A stretch of 26,082 nucleotides of DNA, from positions 1 through 26,082 of the IMG/VR virus record IMGVR_UViG_3300044619_001658. The stretch is one strand, 5' to 3'. The first letter of the stretch is position 1; each line of letters begins with the position of its first letter. Positions 8,934 to 14,110 of the stretch are shown here, piece by piece. The notes below the pieces were generated by a model. The model was not told the origin of the DNA, did no database searches, and saw only the letters and a program-made list of their open reading frames with translations. The stretch comes from a virus. Made by a program: the position numbers and the translations under genes.

Positions 8934-9107
8934 TTACTTCCCCTTTTTCTTCTTCGGAACCCCTGCCTCGGACAAGGCAATGGCGATAGCCTGTGCTCGG
9001 CTCTTGGCCTTCGGAGCCTTCTTCGGGCCCTTCGGGTCTTTGCCGGAGTGCAACTTGCCCTCCTTGAACTCCCGCATGACCTTGGCGATCTTGGAGGGCT
9101 TGTTCAT
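8934..9107 (-). CDS. Small basic protein, DUF6496-like
   Basis: A 57-residue Lys-rich protein. It matches my recollection of DUF6496: SKIAKVMREFKEGKLHSGK, then a Lys-rich spacer and SRAQAIAIALSEAG, ending KKKKGK. These proteins occur widely in phages and Proteobacteria without known function; the charge suggests nucleic-acid contact. Start and stop overlap both neighbours (ATGA with the upstream gene, one base before the downstream ATG), placing it in a coupled string of mini-genes. Confidence 0.75.
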   Translation of the reverse strand: MNKPSKIAKVMREFKEGKLHSGKDPKGPKKAPKAKSRAQAIAIALSEAGVPKKKKGK

Positions 9108-9439
9108 CGAGACCTACCCATCATTGATGCAATGCCCTTGCCCATACCGCCCTGCGGCCGCGGCCGCGGGGGGCCCGCGAGACTGCCGCCCTGTGGCCGA
9201 GGAGCCATGAAACTGCCGCCCTGTGGCCGAGGGGGTTGAGGCATAGCCGAGGACTGTGGCAGGTTCGGTGCTTGCTGCTGAATGGCAGCGAACAGCGGGG
9301 ACTGCGAAGGTTGGGGCATCGGCCCGCCCATGCCCGGAGGCATCTGACCCATCAAAGACGCGACTCCGCCGGGTGGGACCATTCCGGCCGCCCCCGGCTG
9401 CTGCATGGGCTGTCCGCCCTGTCCCTGACCTGTACCCAT
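9104..9439 (-). CDS. Gly/Pro/Gln/Met-rich repeat protein
   Basis: A 111-residue low-complexity protein. It begins MGTGQGQGGQPMQQPGAAGM and ends with three near repeats of PRPQGGS/G (about residues 75-102). In the DNA these are visible as GC-rich repeats near 9145-9235. I chose the ATG at 9439, two bases after the upstream stop, because the longer reading extends into the upstream gene. It overlaps the DUF6496-like gene by four bases. No fold or function can be assigned. Confidence 0.65.
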   Translation of the reverse strand: MGTGQGQGGQPMQQPGAAGMVPPGGVASLMGQMPPGMGGPMPQPSQSPLFAAIQQQAPNLPQSSAMPQPPRPQGGSFMAPRPQGGSLAGPPRPRPQGGMGKGIASMMGRSR

Positions 9440-9440
9440 C

Positions 9441-9626
9441 TTAGTAGGTGCCCGAGAACTTGAAGCCGCTGACCTGCTGCTTGCCACCTTCCGGCAGGGC
9501 AACGCCCTTCGTGCCGGGATAGTCCAGCTCCGACATCTTGGCGTCGTACTTAGCCTCTGCGTTGGCAGTGGACTTCTTCGACTTCATGACCGGAGCAGTC
9601 TTCAGTTTTCCTGCGGTATTCATCAT
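9441..9626 (-). CDS. Small basic phage protein of unknown function
   Basis: A 61-residue protein beginning MMNTAGKLKTAPVMKSKKST and ending EGGKQQVSGFKFSGTY. The N terminus is Lys-rich and the C terminus is Gly-rich with aromatic residues. I do not recognise a family. The start overlaps the upstream stop as ATGATG, so translation is probably coupled. It is part of the run of mini-genes between the GapR-like and lysozyme-like genes. Confidence 0.6.
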   Translation of the reverse strand: MMNTAGKLKTAPVMKSKKSTANAEAKYDAKMSELDYPGTKGVALPEGGKQQVSGFKFSGTY

Positions 9627-9844
9627 TTTACCCCTATGAATCTGCTGCCACGGCCCGGCATCATGCAGCCACTGCGGCGAACCGCTCCGCCCTTGGCAAA
9701 GGTTTCCTCGACGGTGACTTTCTTCACCCGACGCTTCGGGGTCTTCTCGGATTCGTCTTCCGACTCGTCCTCGTCGTCCTCTTCGTCGTCCATCTCTTCG
9801 GACATGTTCTTACCCATGTCCATCTTGCGGGTCATCTTGGCCAT
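9623..9844 (-). CDS. Small acidic-then-basic protein with Gly-Cys C-terminal motif
   Basis: A 73-residue protein with an unbroken Asp/Glu stretch (about residues 15-35) followed by a KRRVKK basic patch. The C-terminal motif FAKGGAVRRSGCMMPGRGSR is followed by FIGVK. The end of the neighbouring upstream protein (GGGMVVGYKDGGCVMSGRGG) has the same pattern of GG, a hydrophobic, GC, xM, xGRG, so the two share a short tail. Function is unknown. It starts at the last base of the upstream gene (ATG-TGA overlap). Confidence 0.65.
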   Translation of the reverse strand: MAKMTRKMDMGKNMSEEMDDEEDDEDESEDESEKTPKRRVKKVTVEETFAKGGAVRRSGCMMPGRGSRFIGVK

Positions 9845-10191
9845 TACATCGAGCCCTTGTACTTGCCGCCGCGGCCCGACATGACGCAGCCGCCGTCCTT
9901 GTAGCCCACGACCATGCCGCCGCCAGCCTTCTTCGCCATCGGCTTCAGGTTGGCACCGGGGTTCTTGCCGCCGGAGCCGGTGACACGAATGCCCGACTTC
10001 TTCGGGGTCTGGCGGTCTTCGCTGGCAGCCTTCAGGTCCTGCGCGATGGCCTTGGATTCGGTGCCGCCGGTGATCTTGCCCTCAAGGCGGTTCATCTCGG
10101 CAGTCTCTTTAGCGCGTTCGCGCAGCACACCCATACGCCCTTCCGACGGGCGCGGCATGGGACGAGTCGACTTCGTAGGGGCAGTTTTCAT
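9844..10191 (-). CDS. Small basic protein with shared Gly-Cys C-terminal motif
   Basis: A 115-residue basic protein beginning MKTAPTKSTRPMPRPSEGRM, with a charged helical middle and the tail GGGMVVGYKDGGCVMSGRGG. The ATG at 10191 has AAGGAG six bases upstream and is preferred over an upstream in-frame start at 10254. The tail resembles that of the next gene in a short degenerate motif, suggesting a common target or assembly tag. No known domain is recognised. Confidence 0.65.
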   Translation of the reverse strand: MKTAPTKSTRPMPRPSEGRMGVLRERAKETAEMNRLEGKITGGTESKAIAQDLKAASEDRQTPKKSGIRVTGSGGKNPGANLKPMAKKAGGGMVVGYKDGGCVMSGRGGKYKGSM

Positions 10192-10258
10192 GATGGGCTC
10201 CTTGGCCAAGGTTGGGGCAACAATAGCAGAGGTTTCACCGGAGTGCAAAAACAACCGA

Positions 10259-10480
10259 TCAGAACGTCCCCTTGAAGACGTTGCCCTTCTGCATGATCCC
10301 GCTCAGGGCGCGGATGACCCGGCCGTCCTTGTCACGCTGCTTGTAGCCCTCGCCACCAACAGGCTTCGAGGGCACAGGGCCAAGGACATCGCGCATAGGC
10401 TTGTCAGGATAGAACGGAAACTTCTCCCGCAGCTGCTCCTGATAAACTGGGCGTTTCGAGGGGGTGCCTTTTTCGCGCAT
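10259..10480 (-). CDS. Small basic phage protein
   Basis: A 73-residue protein beginning MREKGTPSKRPVYQEQLREK and containing DKPMRDVLGPVPSKP, with a C-terminal GNVFKGTF. The ATG at 10480 is served by CGGAG eight bases upstream, and that site lies inside one of the RAGGWCC heptamer arrays (10488-10512). An upstream in-frame start at 10600 would read through a strong hairpin and is rejected. No known family is recognised. Confidence 0.6.
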   Translation of the reverse strand: MREKGTPSKRPVYQEQLREKFPFYPDKPMRDVLGPVPSKPVGGEGYKQRDKDGRVIRALSGIMQKGNVFKGTF

Positions 10481-10487
10481 GCTGGAG

Positions 10488-10512
10488 CTCCGAGGTCCGT
10501 GGTCCTCGGTAC
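10488..10512 (-). repeat. RAGGWCC heptamer array before a gene start
   Basis: Units GAGGTCC (10492-10498) and GTGGTCC (10499-10505), in register every seven bases, flanked by CGGAG/CTCCG. Read on the minus strand, the last unit carries the Shine-Dalgarno of the gene starting at 10480. It belongs to the dispersed heptamer family described in the findings. Confidence 0.6.
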
Positions 10513-10542
10513 AATAGCAGGGCAGCGATGGTTTCTCAATGA

Positions 10543-10575
10543 CGAAGGCCCGCCGACTGGCACGGCGGACCTTCG
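10543..10575. terminator. Strong intergenic hairpin without U tract
   Basis: Arms CGAAGG-C-CCGCCG and CGGCGG-A-CCTTCG pair over 12 of 13 positions around the loop ACTGGCA. It lies in the 163-base gap between the GapR-like gene and the gene starting at 10480. No T run follows on either strand, so it may be a processing or stability element rather than an intrinsic terminator. Confidence 0.5.
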
Positions 10576-10643
10576 GCCTCTCGTCGAAGAGGGAGAACAA
10601 TTCGACGGAGGCTATCCTGCGGAGGGAGGTACTCCCGCAGGAA

Positions 10644-10928
10644 TTACAGCAGAAGGCTCTTGTACTGCTCCATGACGTCTCGCATTTCTTGCTCCTCGCC
10701 CATGTCCTTCTTACGCTCCGCCAAAAGCCGCCGCAGCGCCTTCACATTGTAGCCCTTGGCCTTGATCATCGTAAAGCGGTCCTTCTTGTCCCGCTGGATG
10801 TCCGCGATCTGTGCGTCGTCAGACTCCACCTCCTCGATGAACTTTCGTAGCTCCTCGGCCGCCGAAACATGGGCCTTCTGGTTGTGCTTGCGGAAGTCCT
10901 CGTCATCTTTGAACGGCAGCTTGCCCAT
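10644..10928 (-). CDS. GapR-like / DUF2312 DNA-binding protein
   Basis: A 94-residue protein with a charged 20-residue N terminus, then SAAEELRKFIEEVESDDAQI, ADIQRDKKDRFTMIKAKGYN and VKALRRLLAERKKDMGEEQE, matching the layout of DUF2312/GapR. GapR of Caulobacter forms a clamp around overtwisted DNA and stimulates topoisomerases. A phage copy could aid replication or transcription of phage DNA, or compete with host GapR. The Shine-Dalgarno GGAG lies within the end of the Acb2-like gene. The family is almost confined to alphaproteobacteria and their phages, supporting the host inference. Confidence 0.8.
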   Translation of the reverse strand: MGKLPFKDDEDFRKHNQKAHVSAAEELRKFIEEVESDDAQIADIQRDKKDRFTMIKAKGYNVKALRRLLAERKKDMGEEQEMRDVMEQYKSLLL

Positions 10929-10929
10929 G

Positions 10930-11175
10930 TCAGTTCTCCATTGATGGTTTGGTTGCGGCCTTGACGGCCCACATGGCAGCGCTTTCGATGTCGGTCTGAG
11001 CCAGCGCCTTCAGGCGGCTGACCTCTCTCCCGTGGACATCATCCATGCGTGTCTGGACGCCGGGGATGCTGTCGATCAGGTCGATCAGGTCCGCCGCAGC
11101 GCGCTTGATCTTGGCAACCCTGTCGTCGTTCGACGGGTTGAAGTTGATGCCAACCCTGTACTCACCCTTGGTCAT
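10930..11175 (-). CDS. Acb2/Tad1-like protein (candidate anti-CBASS cyclic-nucleotide sponge)
   Basis: An 81-residue protein: MTKGEYRVGINFNPSNDDRV, then a helix AKIKRAAADLIDLIDSI, a short spacer and a second helix EVSRLKALAQTDIESAAMWA followed by VKAATK. Two long helices ending in the ALAxTxxExAxMWAVKAxTK signature match my memory of proteins annotated with the Acb2/Tad1 hairpin domain. Such proteins bind cyclic oligonucleotides and block CBASS or Thoeris signalling. This copy carries an N-terminal NFNPS segment seen in alphaproteobacterial phage members. Binding activity is inferred, not shown. GAGGAG precedes the ATG, and the stop is two bases before the GapR-like start. Confidence 0.6.
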   Translation of the reverse strand: MTKGEYRVGINFNPSNDDRVAKIKRAAADLIDLIDSIPGVQTRMDDVHGREVSRLKALAQTDIESAAMWAVKAATKPSMEN

Positions 11176-11185
11176 GTCTCTCTCC

Positions 11186-11521
11186 TCAGATTGCTACGCC
11201 CGTGACCTCGACATCCTGCTCGTCCACAGGGTCGTAGGTCATGGCAAAGATGTCAGGCTTGCAGGGGTAGATTTCCCCCTTCACGCCGCGGATGATCCAG
11301 TCGCCTTCGGCAACCTCCATCAGCCCCTCCAGCGTCTTGACGTAGACGAACTCAGTGTCCGTCGCAGCAAAAACAACCTCGTCCACCAAGGCGTCCCGCA
11401 GCCACTTGGGCAGCTGCTCCTTGGTGTCAAAATGAATGTTGTAGCAGCCAATGTCGGCTACATCGAGGCCGAAAAACTGCACAGCCTCGATCATGACAGG
11501 CTTCTTGCGAAACAGACCCAT
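11186..11521 (-). CDS. Conserved phage protein with GDWIIRGVKGEIYPCKPDIF motif
   Basis: A 111-residue protein. It opens MGLFRKKPVMIEAVQF and contains the widely distributed phage signature GDWIIRGVKGEIYPCKPDIF followed by AMTYDP (about residues 73-98). The family is common in phages of many hosts and has no established function. The start overlaps the upstream stop as TGATG. It resembles the next upstream protein in overall plan (KP...AVQ near the start, a GxW turn in the second half), so the two may be diverged paralogues. Confidence 0.75.
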   Translation of the reverse strand: MGLFRKKPVMIEAVQFFGLDVADIGCYNIHFDTKEQLPKWLRDALVDEVVFAATDTEFVYVKTLEGLMEVAEGDWIIRGVKGEIYPCKPDIFAMTYDPVDEQDVEVTGVAI

Positions 11522-11850
11522 CAGGCAGCGGCCTTGACAGCGCGGGGCTTGCGGGCAGCGGGCTTCTTGCGCGCCGGGCGGTACAGGGCAACGAAGTTGG
11601 CAAACAAAACACTCCGCATCCGGTCGCCCGCAACATCCCCATCCTCAACAACGAGCCAAGAACCGAGGTCCAAGCTCTTCCCACGGCAGTGCAAACCACC
11701 GTCAATCACCTGCAAATGGCCCTTGGCCAACGCTCCTACGACCCAGTTCGGAGCAGGTTCGTTGAACAACGGTACTCCGTTCTCCATTCCCGTGTACTGG
11801 ACAGCGTAAACAGTGGCAGGCTTCTGCGGAATTTCTATGTATTTGGACAT
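11521..11850 (-). CDS. Conserved phage protein with basic C-terminal tail
   Basis: A 109-residue protein beginning MSKYIEIPQKPATVYAVQYT, with LGSWLVVEDGDVAGDRM in the second half. It ends in a Lys/Arg/Ala/Pro-rich tail (about residues 91-109) like those of histone-like proteins. Its KP-x-AVQ opening and GSW turn parallel the downstream gene. A promoter (11878-11906) and AAGGAGG, eight bases before the ATG, precede it. The Shine-Dalgarno forms part of a heptamer repeat. Function is unknown. Confidence 0.65.
   Translation of the reverse strand: MSKYIEIPQKPATVYAVQYTGMENGVPLFNEPAPNWVVGALAKGHLQVIDGGLHCRGKSLDLGSWLVVEDGDVAGDRMRSVLFANFVALYRPARKKPAARKPRAVKAAA
11656..11674 (+). repeat. RAGGWCC heptamer array inside a gene
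   Basis: CCAAGAACCGAGGTCCAAG, with units AAGAACC and GAGGTCC. It differs at only two positions from the copy at 12222-12240, although the two lie in unrelated genes and encode LDLGSW and VHGSW respectively on the minus strand. Confidence 0.6.
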
Positions 11851-11860
11851 CTGTGGTTCC

Positions 11861-11880
11861 TCCTTGGTCCTTGGAGCTTT
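11861..11880 (-). repeat. RAGGWCC heptamer array supplying a ribosome binding site
   Basis: On the minus strand the units read AAGGACC then AAGGAGG; the second is the Shine-Dalgarno of the gene starting at 11850. The array lies just downstream of the -10 of the promoter at 11878-11906. Confidence 0.6.
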
Positions 11881-11906
11881 GTAGACGGTTGGTTGTTCAC
11901 TGTCAA
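11878..11906 (-). promoter_or_regulatory. Sigma-70-like promoter for 11850 leftward
   Basis: On the minus strand TTGACA (11906-11901), a 17-base spacer and TACAAA (11883-11878). It lies between the HNH gene and the gene starting at 11850. The -35 box is a perfect consensus match. Start of transcription is predicted near 11871. Confidence 0.6.
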
Positions 11907-11911
11907 CAAGC

Positions 11912-11924
11912 CCGAATGAAATTA
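11912..11924. repeat. 13-bp direct repeat, copy at the 3' end of the HNH gene
   Basis: CCGAATGAAATTA, identical to 12450-12462 upstream of the HNH start. This copy includes the HNH stop codon. Together the two bracket the gene and may mark its insertion. Confidence 0.55.
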
Positions 11925-12431
11925 CATTGGCGAAAATTTCTGAGGGAAATTGAGCGTAGCATTCTCCCCAAAAAGCCCGACAGCCATCCGATCTCTGGCC
12001 TTTGCGGCAGCCTTGGCAGACGAGAAAGTTCCAACCTGAATCTGTCGGCCGTCCTTCTTGATCCGGGCCTCATACTTCCCGCGCAAAAACCTAACGCCAA
12101 GATACGGGACCTCGCCTATCGGCTCCCGGTTCTGCTGGTTCACGCCGCCGGGCACATCCCGCAAGTTCTCGATCCGGTTGTTCGACGTGTCCCTGTCGAT
12201 GTGGTCGATCTGGTACTTGGGCCAAGAACCGTGGACCAAGGCCCATACGGCGCGGTGAACGAAAACGTACACCGGAGCCCTGTTGATCCGAAGGGTGAAG
12301 GTCCGGTGACCACCGCGCTTCTTGATCGAAACTCCGACCGGCCGACCTGTGGATAGGCGGATCACCTCTCCGCTCTCCGCGTCATACCGAACATAGGCCT
12401 TCAGTTCTTCTGGGGTTATCTTCTCTGTCAT
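11922..12431 (-). CDS. HNH endonuclease with AP2-like DNA-binding domain
   Basis: A 169-residue protein. An HNH core occupies about residues 57-93: HRAVWALVHG, then IDHIDRDTSNNRIENLRDV with H59, D76-H77, N85 and N89. It is followed by an AP2/integrase-type DNA-binding domain (about 109-162): YLGVRFLRGKYEARIKKDGR and GTFSSAKAAAKARD. This arrangement is typical of free-standing phage homing endonucleases. The ATG at 12431 has GGGTGGGA upstream and is preferred to a longer reading from 12524 that would overlap the promoter. Bracketing direct repeats and its own promoter suggest a mobile gene. Confidence 0.9.
   Translation of the reverse strand: MTEKITPEELKAYVRYDAESGEVIRLSTGRPVGVSIKKRGGHRTFTLRINRAPVYVFVHRAVWALVHGSWPKYQIDHIDRDTSNNRIENLRDVPGGVNQQNREPIGEVPYLGVRFLRGKYEARIKKDGRQIQVGTFSSAKAAAKARDRMAVGLFGENATLNFPQKFSPM
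12222..12240 (+). repeat. RAGGWCC heptamer array inside the HNH gene
   Basis: CCAAGAACCGTGGACCAAG, units AAGAACC and GTGGACC, sharing 17 of 19 bases with 11656-11674. Confidence 0.55.
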
Positions 12432-12449
12432 GTCCCACCCTGTATACAT

Positions 12450-12462
12450 CCGAATGAAATTA
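12450..12462. repeat. 13-bp direct repeat, copy upstream of the HNH gene
   Basis: CCGAATGAAATTA, identical to 11912-11924. A shorter related copy, CGAATGAAAAT, occurs at 12505-12515 inside the promoter spacer. Confidence 0.55.
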
Positions 12463-12495
12463 GGATGGTGATTATTTGACCACGCTCCTTGGACT

Positions 12496-12524
12496 TTTAT
12501 AGCGCGAATGAAAATGTGCTGCAA
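12496..12524 (-). promoter_or_regulatory. Sigma-70-like promoter for the HNH gene and late-side genes
   Basis: On the minus strand TTGCAG (12524-12519), 17 bases and TATAAA (12501-12496). It drives leftward from about 60 bases upstream of the HNH start. The CGAATGAAA element overlaps the spacer, so it could act as an operator. Confidence 0.6.
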
Positions 12525-12579
12525 TGACTTTATGGATACAGGGTGGGAGGGCGGGGCGCGCGCGACCGCCCCCGTGTCA

Positions 12580-12601
12580 AGGGGGGTGCCCCCCTATTTT
12601 T
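12580..12601 (+). terminator. Intrinsic terminator-like hairpin
   Basis: AGGGGG-GTGC-CCCCCT followed by ATTTTT, oriented to stop plus-strand transcription. No plus-strand gene precedes it, so it may insulate the divergent region. The neighbouring bases 12549-12571 hold another GC inverted repeat (GGGCGG/CCGCCC). Confidence 0.5.
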
Positions 12602-12638
12602 AGATATCCCGACCGATATCTTTTGGTCCTAAGGGACC
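12602..12638. promoter_or_regulatory. Two palindromic elements in the divergent region
   Basis: AGATATC-ccgacc-GATATCT (12602-12621) and GGTCC-taag-GGACC (12625-12638) stand side by side between the HNH gene and the plus-strand island. Both resemble operator half-site pairs. No binding protein can be named. Confidence 0.4.
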
Positions 12639-12662
12639 CATAGGGTATATACTAAAGATAGG

Positions 12663-12701
12663 TTGTCCCATGCTGTGCCATTGTGTATCGTGTAGATACA
12701 C
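12663..12701 (+). promoter_or_regulatory. Promoter with overlapping inverted repeat for the plus-strand island
   Basis: TTGTCC (12663-12668), 17 bases and TATCGT (12686-12691). The inverted repeat GTGTATC-gtgta-GATACAC (12683-12701) covers the -10 box and predicted start site, a classic repressor-site position. The promoter for the right-hand operon also carries GATAC/GTATC half-sites over its -10. Confidence 0.5.
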
Positions 12702-12739
12702 GAAGGCAGAGGGCCAGCGTGTCAACAATGGAGAAGGCA

Positions 12740-12982
12740 ATGGAATATCGGTTCATCAACACGGACAGCACGAAGATCACGGTTGATCTGACGCTGGGCG
12801 ATATCGCTGATCTGCGCGACATCCTGACCAAGGCGCTGGATGCCAAGCTCGAGGATGTCTCGCGCTGGACAATGCGCAAGCTGATCCGGTCAATGGCCGA
12901 GGCGCAAGCCAAGGCGGCCGAGACCATGGCCTATGAGGCCATGGGGCTGGCCGAAAAGGCCAAGCTGTCGGACAGCTTCTAA
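12740..12982 (+). CDS. Small helical protein, first gene of plus-strand island
   Basis: An 80-residue protein beginning MEYRFINTDSTKITVDLTLG, with two predicted amphipathic helices, the second rich in Ala and Glu (MAEAQAKAAETMAYEAMGLA). The ATG at 12740 has GGAG six bases upstream; in-frame starts at 12683 and 12728 are less well placed, the former overlapping the promoter. It is followed by a GCAA-capped hairpin. No family is recognised. Confidence 0.65.
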   Translation: MEYRFINTDSTKITVDLTLGDIADLRDILTKALDAKLEDVSRWTMRKLIRSMAEAQAKAAETMAYEAMGLAEKAKLSDSF

Positions 12983-12989
12983 GGCAATC

Positions 12990-13011
12990 GGGCAGGGCGC
13001 AAGCCCTGCCC
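12990..13011 (+). terminator. GCAA-capped intergenic hairpin 1
   Basis: GGGCAGGGC-GCAA-GCCCTGCCC, nine perfect pairs closed by a GNRA tetraloop, eight bases after the stop at 12982. There is no U tract. It could terminate, pause or protect the 3' end of the transcript. Confidence 0.65.
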
Positions 13012-13032
13012 CTCAACAAAGGATCAAGGACC

Positions 13033-13263
13033 ATGCATGCAATGCAAGTGAAGCACCTCAAGGTGAAGGATCGGATCAAGCGGCTTCAGACGCTGGCCGC
13101 GCAGATCGAGGCGGATGCAATCGAGGCCGGGCTTGCCGAACGGAAGCCCACGCTGATCGAGGAATTCCGCTGGCCAAAGGGCGACGTGATAGCCCGGTGG
13201 GGCGCGGATGTCTGGACGGCATACAAGCGGGAGCGGATCGAGGAACGGTTCAAGTGGAAGTGA
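13033..13263 (+). CDS. Small basic protein of plus-strand island
   Basis: A 76-residue protein beginning MHAMQVKHLKVKDRIKRLQT, with the helix LAAQIEADAIEAGLAERKP and a Trp- and Arg-rich C terminus (RWGADVWTAYKRERIEERFK). No family is recognised. AAGGA lies only two bases before this ATG, so the next in-frame ATG at 13042 may be the true start. It is followed at once by tandem hairpins. Confidence 0.6.
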   Translation: MHAMQVKHLKVKDRIKRLQTLAAQIEADAIEAGLAERKPTLIEEFRWPKGDVIARWGADVWTAYKRERIEERFKWK

Positions 13264-13267
13264 CGGG

Positions 13268-13305
13268 CAGGGGCCGCAAGGCCCCTGATCCACCTTCGGT
13301 GGATC
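13268..13305 (+). terminator. Tandem hairpins, first GCAA-capped
   Basis: CAGGGGCC-GCAA-GGCCCCTG (13268-13287) is followed, sharing one base, by GATCCACC-TTC-GGTGGATC (13287-13305). They stand four bases after the stop codon at 13263. No clear U tract follows. Confidence 0.65.
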
Positions 13306-13318
13306 GATTGTCTATGTT

Positions 13319-13343
13319 CTCTGTTCCTGTCCCAGTAACAGAG
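13319..13343. other. Small inverted repeat in 230-base intergenic region
   Basis: CTCTGTT and AACAGAG around an 11-base loop. It lies between the tandem hairpins and the CCCGA array in the non-coding stretch 13264-13493. Confidence 0.35.
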
Positions 13344-13375
13344 GCGCGCGGCGCGGGGGCCGCGAATGATAAGGC

Positions 13376-13414
13376 CCCGACCCGACCCGACCCGACCCGA
13401 GACGCCCGACCCGA
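13376..13414 (+). repeat. CCCGA pentamer array 1
   Basis: Five consecutive CCCGA units (13376-13400), a four-base break, then two more (13405-13414). The array ends eight bases before the -35 box of the next promoter. Confidence 0.8.
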
Positions 13415-13421
13415 AAGCCTA

Positions 13422-13473
13422 TTGCGTCTCATGTTGGTTCATGCTACTCTAGACCCACGGGCACGGTGCCCGT
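13422..13473 (+). promoter_or_regulatory. Promoter and leader hairpin following CCCGA array 1
   Basis: TTGCGT (13422-13427), 17 bases, TACTCT (13445-13450). The predicted 5' end falls in the hairpin ACGGGCA-CGG-TGCCCGT (13457-13473). The upstream word CCTATTGC and the spacing match the promoter at 14514-14542. Confidence 0.5.
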
Positions 13474-13493
13474 CACAACAAAGGAAAAGCACA

Positions 13494-13808
13494 ATGGCAA
13501 AGAATCCCTTCGGCAAGTCGCGCCCCCAGAACCAGCCCTACGCAATCTATGAATCCGCAGGCGGGCAGGGATGGACGTGGCACGTCTGCAAAACCTACAA
13601 GGCCCCGGACTCTGAGTCCAAGGACTATTACGCGCGCTGGTTTGTCTGGGCCAAGTCGCCGCATACCTTCGGCAGCTTCGAGGGCGGCGATACCTACGCG
13701 CGTGACGTCTGGTCGCTGGGCCGTCTGGTCGCATGCACCCCGGAATGGCTCGAGGCCCATGGGAGCAAGTCGCACTGGCAAGAGGGCACGATTGAACGTC
13801 TGGCCTGA
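13494..13808 (+). CDS. Conserved small phage protein of plus-strand island
   Basis: A 104-residue protein beginning MAKNPFGKSRPQNQPYAIYE, rich in Trp and Tyr. It carries GWTWHVCKTYKAPDSESKDY, then ARWFVWAKSPHTFG and the CTPEWLEAHGS segment. I have a general impression of similar unnamed actinophage and alphaproteobacterial phage proteins but cannot name a family. AAGGA lies eight bases before the ATG. It has its own promoter and is followed by a GCAA hairpin, so it may be an independently expressed cargo gene. Confidence 0.65.
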   Translation: MAKNPFGKSRPQNQPYAIYESAGGQGWTWHVCKTYKAPDSESKDYYARWFVWAKSPHTFGSFEGGDTYARDVWSLGRLVACTPEWLEAHGSKSHWQEGTIERLA

Positions 13809-13819
13809 TGCATCGGTGA

Positions 13820-13839
13820 CCCGCCCCGCAAGGGGCGGG
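13820..13839 (+). terminator. GCAA-capped intergenic hairpin 3
   Basis: CCCGCCCC-GCAA-GGGGCGGG, eight perfect GC pairs with a GNRA tetraloop, 11 bases after the stop at 13808. No U tract. Confidence 0.65.
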
Positions 13840-13879
13840 CATCCCGTGCACCAAGCGCGACAACGAAAAGGACAATGGC

Positions 13880-14107
13880 ATGTATACGATAGACAATCCC
13901 CGGCAGAATCCGCGGTTCATGGCGGCGACGTGCCGCGCGCACCTGCGCCTGATCAATGCGGGCATGACCCCGCCGCGCGGCGTTCGCAAGGCGGACGTGC
14001 TGAACAAGGCGGCGAACCTGACGGGCAAGCCCTATAAGCGCGGCGAATACAAGGCGGCGATTGCCGACCTGACGGCGCTACTCGAAACCATCGGCTGGGG
14101 AGCCTGA
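13880..14107 (+). CDS. Small basic protein of plus-strand island
   Basis: A 75-residue protein beginning MYTIDNPRQNPRFMAATCRA, then HLRLINAGMTPPRGVRKADV and GKPYKRGEYKAAIADLTALL. The composition suggests a compact helical, possibly nucleic-acid-binding, protein. AAAAGGA lies about seven bases before the ATG. The next gene starts three bases after its stop, so the pair is co-translated. No family is recognised. Confidence 0.6.
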   Translation: MYTIDNPRQNPRFMAATCRAHLRLINAGMTPPRGVRKADVLNKAANLTGKPYKRGEYKAAIADLTALLETIGWGA

Positions 14108-14110
14108 CCC

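Noticed and set aside
12933-13493. N-terminal extension of the gene at 13494
   Set aside because: The longer frame reads through two hairpins, a CCCGA array and a promoter, and overlaps two other genes; the ATG at 13494 has a proper Shine-Dalgarno.
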